Of a stretch of 25,585 nucleotides of DNA, positions 8,201-14,378 are shown piece by piece. The stretch covers positions 1 through 25,585 of the forward strand of contig CAZNUT010000016.1 of assembly GCA_964576365.1 (NCBI GenBank), given 5' to 3'. The notes beneath the pieces were generated by a model. It had not been told where the DNA came from and made no database searches. It was given only the letters and a program-made list of their open reading frames with translations. The first letter of the stretch is position 1, and each line of letters begins with the position of its first letter. The stretch comes from CAZMJG01 sp964576365 (GTDB lineage: Bacteria; Patescibacteriota; Microgenomatia; UBA1406; GWC2-37-13). Made by a program: the position numbers and the translations under genes.

Positions 8201-8722
8201 ATGAAATATATTATTAATCTGCTTCCCGACAAAAAAGAGCATATTGCCGACAGAATCATATATTTTTCTTTTCATTATCTTCGCTATATATTGGTCATAA
8301 CTCAGTTTGTGGCCATATGTACATTCTTTTTTCGATTTAAAGTAGATCAGGAGATAGTCGATCTGAGAGATATATTGAAACAAAAAAAAGTGATAGTAGA
8401 GTCTACAAATGAACTTTTAAAAGAAGTAGATCGTATAGACAATAAAATGTCGTATATTGCTATTTCTTTGAATGAGCAACAAAAAACAAAAGAGTCTTAC
8501 GAATATATATTATCCCGTCTTCCACAAGGGATGATAGTTGACAAACTGTCCTTCACGAAAAAAGAAATAACACTTCAGGGCACTGCTTCGGCCATCAGTC
8601 TGGTACAAGAGATGTATCAACGTTTCAAGGATGAAAATAGATTTAAGTCTGTAGAATTAAAGTCTATCGTGAAAGAAAAAGATGGATATTTATTTTTATT
8701 ATCACTTGCTTCATATAAATGA
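8201..8722 (+). CDS. PilN-like type IV pilus assembly protein
   Basis: A 173-aa inner-membrane protein with the PilN layout. A short cytoplasmic N-terminus starts with the INLLP motif that in PilN binds PilM. One membrane helix follows (YILVITQFVAICTFFF, ~30-45), then a coiled coil (~50-105). The C-terminal domain is ferredoxin-like: LPQGMIVDKLSFTKKEITLQ, then GTASAISLVQEMYQRFK, then FKSVELKSIVKEKDGYLF. PilN pairs with PilO in the alignment complex linking the cytoplasmic PilM ring to the outer parts of the pilus machine. The gene overlaps the PilO-like gene (ATGA), matching the conserved pilN-pilO order. pilM is not within this window. Assigned from topology and motifs, so the symbol is withheld. 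Confidence 0.75.
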   Translation: MKYIINLLPDKKEHIADRIIYFSFHYLRYILVITQFVAICTFFFRFKVDQEIVDLRDILKQKKVIVESTNELLKEVDRIDNKMSYIAISLNEQQKTKESYEYILSRLPQGMIVDKLSFTKKEITLQGTASAISLVQEMYQRFKDENRFKSVELKSIVKEKDGYLFLLSLASYK

Positions 8723-9315
8723 ATCAATTTGACAGTAAAAAAATCATAGCTCTCTTGCAACAAAAAAGAATACAAAACTATTCTTTCGCGATTGTTTTTT
8801 TTGTTATTTTTACTTTTTTTGTTATTTTTGCAATTAGACCAAACATTATCACAGCTTTTAGCTTGCAGCGTGAATTGCAAGAGTTGAGACTGAAGGATAA
8901 ATTGTATGAGCAACAAATCATCAAAATAAGCAATTATCAGTCTTTATTGGAAGGGTATAGGGATAGTTTGCCATATCTCGACCAGGCCCTACCTGCTTCA
9001 CCCTATGTCGGAGCTTCAATAGAGGTATTAGAAAAAGTTGCGAGTGAATCAGGTTTTCAAGTCTCAAATATTGAGGTACAACGAGTTCAATTTCAAGAAA
9101 AAGAAAAAAAGGAAGGTGTAAAAACGTTTCGTGTTGTGGTGAGTGCTCAAACAAAATTTGAACATGTTCAAACATTTATGAGTAAGCTCGCAGAGTATCG
9201 ACGCTTAAAAAATATTGAGCGTATTGATTTGTCCCGAGAACAATTTATCGGAGGAGATTCTAATAATATGAATAACTATAGAGTGGATGTTACCATTACA
9301 AGCGATTATTTATGA
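8719..9315 (+). CDS. PilO-like type IV pilus assembly protein
   Basis: A 198-aa protein with one membrane helix (SFAIVFFVIFTFFVIFAI, ~22-39). A coiled coil follows (LQRELQELRLKDKLYEQQI, ~50-70), then a ferredoxin-like C-terminal domain. That domain holds SPYVGASIEVLEKVASESGF (~93-112), FRVVVSAQTKFEHVQTFMSK and a final beta strand YRVDVTITSDYL, as in PilO. PilO forms a heterodimer with PilN in the membrane alignment complex. Its start overlaps the PilN-like stop and its stop overlaps the next small gene (ATGA both times), indicating strict translational coupling. Confidence 0.75.
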   Translation: MNQFDSKKIIALLQQKRIQNYSFAIVFFVIFTFFVIFAIRPNIITAFSLQRELQELRLKDKLYEQQIIKISNYQSLLEGYRDSLPYLDQALPASPYVGASIEVLEKVASESGFQVSNIEVQRVQFQEKEKKEGVKTFRVVVSAQTKFEHVQTFMSKLAEYRRLKNIERIDLSREQFIGGDSNNMNNYRVDVTITSDYL

Positions 9316-9494
9316 ATCAGAAAGAATTTATGGTTGTAGCGGTGACTATTTTTATTACCGTTCTTGCGTGGGTAGGATTTGAAGTGTATGCTATCCGTAA
9401 GCAGACGCCAACTTCCGAGGAGATCGCAGCAGTCAATACAAATTATGTGATAGATGTTACCATTCTTGAAGTATTAAGACAAAAAAAACCCTGA
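9312..9494 (+). CDS. Small single-span membrane protein in pilus operon
   Basis: A 60-aa protein not assigned to a family. One membrane helix spans ~7-27 (MVVAVTIFITVLAWVGFEVYA). A positively charged stop-transfer (IRKQ) and a short hydrophilic tail with hydrophobic VIDVTILEVL follow. It starts inside the PilO-like stop codon (ATGA) and ends one base before the adhesin gene. It is almost certainly translated, and its position suggests an accessory part of the pilus assembly or anchoring complex. Confidence 0.65.
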   Translation: MNQKEFMVVAVTIFITVLAWVGFEVYAIRKQTPTSEEIAAVNTNYVIDVTILEVLRQKKP

Positions 9495-9495
9495 T

Positions 9496-10848
9496 ATGTA
9501 TAGTGATTTATATACCAAAAAACGGTACGCGCCTTCACGCTTTCTTGTCGCGTTAGCACTTCTAGCTGTTTCAGCAGGAATGGGATTTTATTTTTTTTCA
9601 TCAACCACTTCAAATATACGGGCAAGTAAACAAAATTTAACTCTTCATGAGCAGGTAAATATCACTTCATCTCAAGCAGGAGTTTTTTGGTCGACAGATA
9701 CTCCTGATAAAGGATGGTTGCTTTATGGAATTGATAAAAGTAATTTGCAATCTATAGCTTTTGACGAGCAAAATAGTACTCAAGGAAATGGTATGCGTCG
9801 TTTTCACTATGCAATAATGAAAAATTTAAAACCAGACACAACGTATTACTATCGCATAATAAGCAATAATAATGCAGTTGAAAATGATGGTCGACCATTC
9901 GAAATTCATACACCTCTTGCTCAGGGATCGAGCGGTCAATTGTCGCCTTCGTATGGAAAGGTTGTCAACGCGAACGGAAAAGACGTTGTAGGAGCAATTG
10001 TACTATTGTCAATCTCTGATGCGTATCCATTACTTGCGTTTACTGGACAGTCGGGTGAATGGCTTACTCCACTTCAGTATGTCGTACATACAAAAAATAA
10101 CACTTACGTTCAGCTTACTGAAGATACACTCATTTCTCTTGCGATATATAAAGAAGATCAAGTTTCTCGTGTAAAAACAACACTGAGTAAATCGCATCCA
10201 ATAAGACAAGCCATCGTGATAGGCCAAAACTATATATTTCTTGAAGAAAATAATGTGCTTGCAGCTGCTCAAAAAAAAACATCATCACTATCTGTTAAAA
10301 GCAAAGATACAAAGTCATTTTCAGTGATGTTTCCCCGAGACAATGCAGTGATTCCAGGAACTGCTCCCTTGATAAAAGGGTATGCGCCACCTATGACCGA
10401 TGTCTCTGTGCGACTCAATACAGTCCCACCATTTAGTTCTGTAGTGAAAGCAGATCGATATGGAGATTGGGATGTCCCAATAAGAAGTAAAATTGCTCCC
10501 GGAACGTATCTTGCTGTCATCTCAGGTCGAGACCTACAAGGAAATTTAAAAGAAGTGACTCGTAAATTTACGTTAATAAAAAGTGGTGAAATGGTTCTTG
10601 GAGAAAGTACCACATCCACTCCATCAGCCACGTTGCAACCTGTTTCACCAACTGTAAATCCTTCTTTAGCGGTGGTAACCCCGTCAGAAACTATATCCCC
10701 GACAACCATATCTCCAACCCCTATTGTGTATTCAAATGTTTCGCCTGTACCCCCGCCCCCGGTAAGCGGTGTTGATTCGGTTTGGCCGTATGCAGTCACA
10801 GGTGCCGGTCTATTAATGGTTGGGGCAGGCTTGATTTTGATTTTTTAA
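9496..10848 (+). CDS. FN3/Ig-like surface protein with Pro/Thr/Ser stalk and C-terminal membrane helix
   Basis: A 450-aa extracellular protein anchored at both ends. An N-terminal membrane segment (FLVALALLAVSAGMGFYFF, ~15-33) precedes an FN3-like domain resembling the N-domain of purple acid phosphatases (~43-137, ending NLKPDTTYYYRIIS). A carboxypeptidase-regulatory-like beta domain follows (GKVVNANGKDVVGAIVLLS, ~154 on). Next is a bacterial Ig-like domain (~275-370, VMFPRDNAVIPGTAPLIKGY and GTYLAVISGRDLQGN). A ~55-residue Pro/Thr/Ser stalk then leads to a final hydrophobic helix (VWPYAVTGAGLLMVGAGLIL) with no LPXTG motif and no basic tail. It ends the rpsT-pilN-pilO run, so it is likely an adhesin or pilus-associated surface protein. 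Domain calls rest on motif resemblance. Confidence 0.7.
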   Translation: MYSDLYTKKRYAPSRFLVALALLAVSAGMGFYFFSSTTSNIRASKQNLTLHEQVNITSSQAGVFWSTDTPDKGWLLYGIDKSNLQSIAFDEQNSTQGNGMRRFHYAIMKNLKPDTTYYYRIISNNNAVENDGRPFEIHTPLAQGSSGQLSPSYGKVVNANGKDVVGAIVLLSISDAYPLLAFTGQSGEWLTPLQYVVHTKNNTYVQLTEDTLISLAIYKEDQVSRVKTTLSKSHPIRQAIVIGQNYIFLEENNVLAAAQKKTSSLSVKSKDTKSFSVMFPRDNAVIPGTAPLIKGYAPPMTDVSVRLNTVPPFSSVVKADRYGDWDVPIRSKIAPGTYLAVISGRDLQGNLKEVTRKFTLIKSGEMVLGESTTSTPSATLQPVSPTVNPSLAVVTPSETISPTTISPTPIVYSNVSPVPPPPVSGVDSVWPYAVTGAGLLMVGAGLILIF

Positions 10849-10876
10849 TTGACTCATACCAAAATTTTGTTACAAT
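10849..10876 (+). promoter_or_regulatory. Promoter of the aromatic operon leader
   Basis: TTGACT (10849-10854) and TACAAT (10871-10876) are separated by 16 bp, with TG-T directly before the -10 (extended -10). The leader peptide ATG begins at 10882, just 5 nt after the -10, so the transcript is predicted to start at or within a base of the AUG. The -35 begins immediately after the stop of the adhesin gene. Confidence 0.75.
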
Positions 10877-10881
10877 AAACT

Positions 10882-10959
10882 ATGCAGTTACAATCGCAGA
10901 GTGTTTTTTATTTTTTCTTTTACTTTACCGCTTCAGGCGGTGTGGCACTCTGTGAATAA
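10882..10959 (+). CDS. Phe/Tyr leader peptide of the aromatic operon attenuator
   Basis: A 25-codon ORF begins MQLQSQSV. Then come seven consecutive aromatic codons, F-Y-F-F-F-Y-F (10906-10926; TTT TAT TTT TTC TTT TAC TTT), then TASGGVALCE and stop TAA. A run of control codons directly followed by competing hairpins and an intrinsic terminator is the signature of ribosome-mediated attenuation, as in the enterobacterial pheL and other Phe-controlled operons. Stalling at Phe or Tyr codons when charged tRNA is scarce would free the antiterminator. The downstream genes make Phe and Tyr, so the codon content fits the product of the operon. There is no SD; initiation is probably leaderless. Confidence 0.85.
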   Translation: MQLQSQSVFYFFFYFTASGGVALCE

Positions 10960-11000
10960 ATTTTACAGAAATAACCACCCGCCGAAAGGCGGGTTTTTTT
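10894..11000 (+). promoter_or_regulatory. Phe/Tyr transcription attenuator (competing RNA hairpins)
   Basis: Three mutually exclusive pairings can be read. (1) Segment 10894-10903 (TCGCAGAGTG) pairs with 10946-10955 (CACTCTGTGA) in a 10-bp stem with one G-U; inside it ACCGC 10927-10931 pairs with GCGGT 10937-10941. (2) The antiterminator pairs GGCGG 10936-10940 with CCGCC 10979-10983, GTGG 10942-10945 with CCAC 10975-10978, and TCTGT 10949-10953 with ACAGA 10965-10969. (3) The terminator pairs 10978-10983 with 10988-10993. A ribosome stalled on the aromatic codons (10906-10926) covers the 5' arm of (1), favouring (2). A ribosome that reaches the stop at 10957-10959 masks (2), allowing (3). 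Confidence 0.8.
10978..11000 (+). terminator. Intrinsic terminator of the aromatic attenuator
   Basis: CCCGCC (10978-10983), GAAA tetraloop, GGCGGG (10988-10993), then seven T. It sits between the leader peptide and DAHP synthase, so it acts as a regulated terminator and not as an operon end. Confidence 0.9.
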
Positions 11001-11342
11001 ATAGCCTGTCAGATTATTTTATTAAGTAAGTTTATAAAGTAGGTTATAGGTGTTAGGTTTTAGGTGTTAGATTTTGGTAATATGTCATCCCGAACTTGCC
11101 TGCCCGCCGATGAGGTGGGATTCGGGATCTTTAGTTAAAAATGGATGGTATGGTGATATTTACCATAACTGACAAACCAAAGATGCTGAATCAAGTTCTC
11201 GTCTCATCGGCGCGTGGCAACATGACAAAATGGTCACGAGCGACTTGTAATAAGATGTAGGAAATTGGATCTGTCTGTAACAGACAGGAATTGTTACTTG
11301 GAAATTAAAAATTAGTAATTAGTTATTTTTATTCATTCATAT
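11001..11342. repeat. Composite non-coding repeat region before DAHP synthase
   Basis: No gene is seen in this ~340-bp stretch. In order it holds: an AGTTTATAA nonamer plus AGTAGG (11029-11043); heptamers GGTTATA, GGTGTTA, GGTTTTA, GGTGTTA (11042-11069); and a hairpin element starting TGTCATCCCGAA (from 11083) with its arm TTCGGGA (11121-11127) and ending near ATGACA (11222-11227). Then come a perfect CTGTCTG-TAA-CAGACAG hairpin (11271-11287) and GAAATTA-like heptamers (11301-11321). The same order of modules recurs at 12280-12520. It looks like repetitive, possibly mobile, non-coding DNA lying inside the operon leader. Confidence 0.7.
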
Positions 11343-12281
11343 ATGTCTTCTCAGTCAGTCACTATAGTCGCCGGTCCTTGTTCGGTAGACGAAAAAAATA
11401 TTGAAGAAATACATCAGATTGCTGAGATGAAAGTGTCTTTGCGAGGGAAAAAAGTTTCGCTGATCGCGGGCACACGTGTAGTAGGTTTAAAATCCCGAAC
11501 AGATTTAAATGGAGACGGGAAAGGTATGGGGATGGATTTTGACGTGTATATGAAAAATACACAAATACTTTTGAAAGGTGGGAGTATTGCCGATTTCGAC
11601 ATTTTGCCGAGCGCAAAAATTGCCGAAAGTATACACAAGAAAACAGGCATTTTGATTGCGACTGAGGTAATGAGTCCACTTATTCAATTGCCGTCATTCG
11701 TAGGACGGATAGGGAAAAAAGCTCTCCTGCCGTGGAATCCTGCTGTAAATCAACTTGGATGGCAGGTGGCGCAGATGGCTGAATTTGCGAGATCACAAGG
11801 ATGGCACATCGGCTTGAAAAATGGCAAATGGATTGGCGATCATTTACACAGTGCTGATAGTCAGGAGTACACTGGTCAAACCACCATGGAAAAAGCGTGG
11901 ATGGGTCTTGTGAAGTATGCCGGCACTATAGATGGAGATATAGTACTCATTCATCGAGGAGTTGATGTGCCGGGAAAAGGTAATTATCGCAGTGCTCCGA
12001 CCCACGTCATCGCAAAAAGAGTAAAACAGAAAACAGGTGTAAAACTTTTTTTTGATCCTAGTCATTCATTTGGCCCTAAAATGCGAGAACATATTCCCTC
12101 AGCGGTCGTTGACGTGATGGCTATGAAGCAAGGAGACAATGAATATTTGTACGATGGAGTTTTGATTGAGGTGGGCACATCATCTACAGATACAGATCAG
12201 CATATTAGTATTTCTGAGTTGAAATGGATAGGGGAGCAAATCAGTGCTTTTCGTCCACTGGCAGCAAGACCGAAAAACTAG
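11343..12281 (+). CDS. 3-deoxy-7-phosphoheptulonate (DAHP) synthase, type I AroFGH/KdsA superfamily
   Basis: First step of the shikimate pathway: PEP + erythrose-4-phosphate to DAHP. The 312-aa TIM-barrel protein opens with the family's AGPCSVD motif (residues 10-16, metal-ligand Cys13). The substrate loop reads GLKSRTDLNGDG (~50-61) in place of the usual K-P-R-T-S/T. Other blocks are ATEVMSP (~105), LLPWNPAVNQLGWQVAQMAE (~123-142; the usual family block here is (I)GARxxxxQ), LKNGKWIGD, VLIHRGVD (~200) and the metal-binding FDPSHSFGP (~236-244). No ACT or chorismate-mutase regulatory domain is fused, so control may rest mainly on the upstream attenuator. It is first in the chorismate/Phe/Tyr cluster. 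The KDO8P-synthase branch of the superfamily is the alternative, made unlikely by context. Confidence 0.8.
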   Translation: MSSQSVTIVAGPCSVDEKNIEEIHQIAEMKVSLRGKKVSLIAGTRVVGLKSRTDLNGDGKGMGMDFDVYMKNTQILLKGGSIADFDILPSAKIAESIHKKTGILIATEVMSPLIQLPSFVGRIGKKALLPWNPAVNQLGWQVAQMAEFARSQGWHIGLKNGKWIGDHLHSADSQEYTGQTTMEKAWMGLVKYAGTIDGDIVLIHRGVDVPGKGNYRSAPTHVIAKRVKQKTGVKLFFDPSHSFGPKMREHIPSAVVDVMAMKQGDNEYLYDGVLIEVGTSSTDTDQHISISELKWIGEQISAFRPLAARPKN

Positions 12282-12522
12282 TTTATCAAGTTCGTGAAGT
12301 TTATAAAGTTATAAAGTAGGTTTTAGCTGTTAGCTGTCAGCTGTTAGGTTTTAGAGAAATGTCATCCTGACGATCCGATTCGGAGGGGAAGAACCTATGT
12401 TTTAGTTTTGGATGTTTCGGCTTTGCCTCAATGTGACAAACTCGGGCAAGCTCCGGAAATTAAATACTAAATGGCCGTTTCATTGGAAATTAGAAATGAG
12501 ATATTAGCAATTTGTCAACTAT
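12280..12522. repeat. Composite non-coding repeat region between DAHP synthase and chorismate mutase
   Basis: No gene is seen. The stretch starts on the stop codon with nonamers AGTTTATCA, AGTTCGTGA, AGTTTATAA, AGTTATAA and AGTAGG (12280-12320). Heptamers GGTTTTA, GCTGTTA, GCTGTCA, GCTGTTA, GGTTTTA follow (12319-12353). A TGTCATCCTGA...TCAATGTGACA element (12360-12438) has imperfect terminal inverted repeats (8 of 11 positions). Two blocks of GAAATTA-like heptamers end at the next gene (12456-12469 and 12486-12513). Module order matches 11029-11321. Confidence 0.7.
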
Positions 12523-12783
12523 ATGAATTCTTTATCAGATTTAAGAAGCGAAATCGATCACATAGATAGCCAGCTTGTTGAATTGCTCGGGGAGCGGGGA
12601 AAGATAGTTCAAAAAATCGGGGATTTAAAAAAAACAACAAACAAAACGTCTCTTGATCTGAATAGATGGGGACAGGTATTGAGGCAAGTAAAACAGAGCG
12701 GTGAAAAACATTCTGTTCCTGCGGAGGTTATTGAAAAGATTTGGAATGAGTTACATCGATGGTCATTACAACTTGAATCATAA
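12523..12783 (+). CDS. Chorismate mutase, AroQ (type II) monofunctional
   Basis: Converts chorismate to prephenate, the branch point for Phe and Tyr. The 86-aa all-helical protein has the AroQ active-site set at the expected spacing: Arg8 (LRSEID), Arg25 (GERGKIV), Lys36 (DLKK), Asp45 and Arg48 (LDLNRW). These align with Arg11, Arg28, Lys39, Asp48 and Arg51 of the E. coli P-protein domain. The last catalytic position is probably Gln83 or Glu85. It is a free-standing mutase, not fused to tyrA or pheA, but the tyrA ATG lies only 1 bp after its stop, so the pair acts as a split T-protein. The start is ATG with no SD, directly after a repeat block. Confidence 0.85.
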   Translation: MNSLSDLRSEIDHIDSQLVELLGERGKIVQKIGDLKKTTNKTSLDLNRWGQVLRQVKQSGEKHSVPAEVIEKIWNELHRWSLQLES

Positions 12784-12784
12784 T

Positions 12785-13522
12785 ATGAGGAAAATTGCAT
12801 CCGTGGGCATTATAGGTAGAGGTCCAATGGGTACCATAATGAGTGAATTATTTTTGCAAGCTTTTCCTGGTATACAAATAATGCATTATTCACCTACCAA
12901 AAATCAAAAAGTCAACACGCATTCCCTTCAAGAGGTTGTTCAGTCTGATTTGGTTGTGCCGTGTGTGCCGATTTACGCATTTGAATCCGTCATAACATCT
13001 ATAGCGCCTTTGATGCATTCTGGATCGGTAGTTATGGATATCTGTTCGGTAAAAGTACATCCATTTCAAATTATGAAGCAGTGGTTGCCATCAGGTATAG
13101 GGTTTATCGCATCCCATCCTCTATTTGGTCCTGGATCCTTACATAAGTCTGGATCATTTAAGCAGATGAGGTATATGATCCATAGATCACGAGTAAACAA
13201 AATAGTGTACGACTCTCTGGTGAATGGATTCAAAAACTTGGGATTACACATGATTGAAATGACTCCAGATGCACATGATAGATTGACTGCAAAGAGTCAA
13301 TGTATTACTCACTATATTGCAGCGTGTTTGCGTGAATATGATTTTGTTCCTACCTGCGTAGATACATTCTCAACTGAAGCTCTTCATGATATGCTACAAC
13401 TTATTAAGACTGATAAGATAACACTATTACACGACATGTTGAAATACAATCCATACAGCAAGACAGAAATGGATAAATTGTCAGTTTGTTTTCAGGATAT
13501 TAAATTGCAACTTTTGACATAA
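12785..13522 (+). CDS. tyrA: Prephenate (or arogenate) dehydrogenase
   Basis: Oxidative decarboxylation of prephenate (or arogenate) on the way to Tyr, using NAD(P). The 245-aa protein begins with a Rossmann strand and GRGPMG dinucleotide motif (SVGIIGRGPMG, residues 6-16). It then has DLVVPCVPIYAFESVI (~58-73), VVMDICSVK (~90) and the catalytic-His block ASHPLFGPGS (~108-117), as in TyrA's G-x-HPMFGP. A helical dimerisation domain with SQCITHYIAA follows (~174-183). There is no C-terminal ACT domain. I chose ATG 12785, one base after the chorismate mutase stop. The frame is open further upstream, but that would add 28 residues overlapping the mutase and sit ahead of the conserved first strand. 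Confidence 0.85.
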   Translation: MRKIASVGIIGRGPMGTIMSELFLQAFPGIQIMHYSPTKNQKVNTHSLQEVVQSDLVVPCVPIYAFESVITSIAPLMHSGSVVMDICSVKVHPFQIMKQWLPSGIGFIASHPLFGPGSLHKSGSFKQMRYMIHRSRVNKIVYDSLVNGFKNLGLHMIEMTPDAHDRLTAKSQCITHYIAACLREYDFVPTCVDTFSTEALHDMLQLIKTDKITLLHDMLKYNPYSKTEMDKLSVCFQDIKLQLLT

Positions 13523-13552
13523 GTCTGGGAGGTTGGTCAATTTTTTATATAT

Positions 13553-14368
13553 ATGCATATTTATATATTGGGGCCAGTAGGAACTTTTAGTCATGTCATA
13601 GCACAAAAATTATTCCCTCAAAGTGCAATAAGATTGGAAGATACGTTTGAAGTAGTAGTGAATTGTGTTCAGCAAGAGCATGACTCGATAGGAATACTTG
13701 CAATTGAAAACAGTATTACCAGTTCCGTACATAAAACAGTAGATCTTTTATATAAGCATCCGATTCACATTGTAGGTGAAGCGAGTATGCAAATACATCT
13801 TCATCTGATTGGTAAAAAAACAACGACCTTTGATCGAGTGAGACATGTATTTTCTCATCCGCAAGCACTTGCTCAGTGTAGTGATTTTGTATCAAATTAC
13901 AGCTTACAGAGTTTTGAGACAACTAGTACTGCGGCAGCTCTTGAGCATCTTGTGCATGATGAAGATGCAGTTATAGGAGGGAGTGATTTGTTAAAAAAAG
14001 ATGAAACTTTAAAAATTTTAAAATCCGATATAGCCAATGATGAGGTAAATCTTACTCGCTGGGTATGTGTATCTCAAAAATTAAATTCAATTATCGAAGG
14101 ACCTGTGAATAAAATGACCTATATTGTACAACTTCCCCATATACCTGGAAGTCTAGCATCATTGTTGAGTCAAATTGCACATGAAGGCGGCAATCTCACT
14201 AAAATTGAATCCCGTCCACTTCCAGGCACACTATGGGAGTATGCTTTTTGGATCGATATGGAAATTCCATTAGGAAAAGAACAGGTATTTGTTACGCTTA
14301 TGAAGAAGCATGCTCATAAACCTCGGTTGGTTGGCGCATATCACAAAGGACCATCATTTATTATTTAA
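13553..14368 (+). CDS. pheA: Prephenate dehydratase with ACT domain
   Basis: Decarboxylating dehydration of prephenate to phenylpyruvate, the committed Phe step. The 271-aa protein carries the periplasmic-binding-like catalytic fold: ILGPVGTFSH (5-14), ILAIENSITSSVH (~48-60), VFSHPQALAQC (~101-111), the catalytic Thr block ETTSTAAALEH (~122-132) and NLTRWVCVS (~163-171). A C-terminal ACT domain (~188-271) contains GSLASLL and IESRPLPGTLWEY, the ESRP motif that binds Phe for feedback inhibition. It is the stand-alone PDT form without chorismate mutase. With the attenuator upstream, the pathway appears to have both enzyme-level (Phe) and transcription-level control. A GGGAGG purine run lies ~20 nt before the ATG, too far to be a standard SD. 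Confidence 0.92.
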   Translation: MHIYILGPVGTFSHVIAQKLFPQSAIRLEDTFEVVVNCVQQEHDSIGILAIENSITSSVHKTVDLLYKHPIHIVGEASMQIHLHLIGKKTTTFDRVRHVFSHPQALAQCSDFVSNYSLQSFETTSTAAALEHLVHDEDAVIGGSDLLKKDETLKILKSDIANDEVNLTRWVCVSQKLNSIIEGPVNKMTYIVQLPHIPGSLASLLSQIAHEGGNLTKIESRPLPGTLWEYAFWIDMEIPLGKEQVFVTLMKKHAHKPRLVGAYHKGPSFII

Positions 14369-14378
14369 CTTTTAAAGT

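Noticed and set aside
10269..10799. 176-aa minus-strand ORF opposite the adhesin's Pro/Thr stalk
   Set aside because: Long only because the Thr/Pro/Ser-coding strand has few stops in antisense; low-complexity Gly/Val/Thr composition and no motifs.
11001..12522. Repeat arrays as a CRISPR
   Set aside because: Units are 7-9 bp, contiguous, without unique spacers of constant size, and no cas genes are near.
12701..12784. Upstream extension of tyrA inside chorismate mutase
   Set aside because: The added 28 residues are not TyrA-like and overlap the mutase; ATG 12785 sits right before the conserved Rossmann strand.
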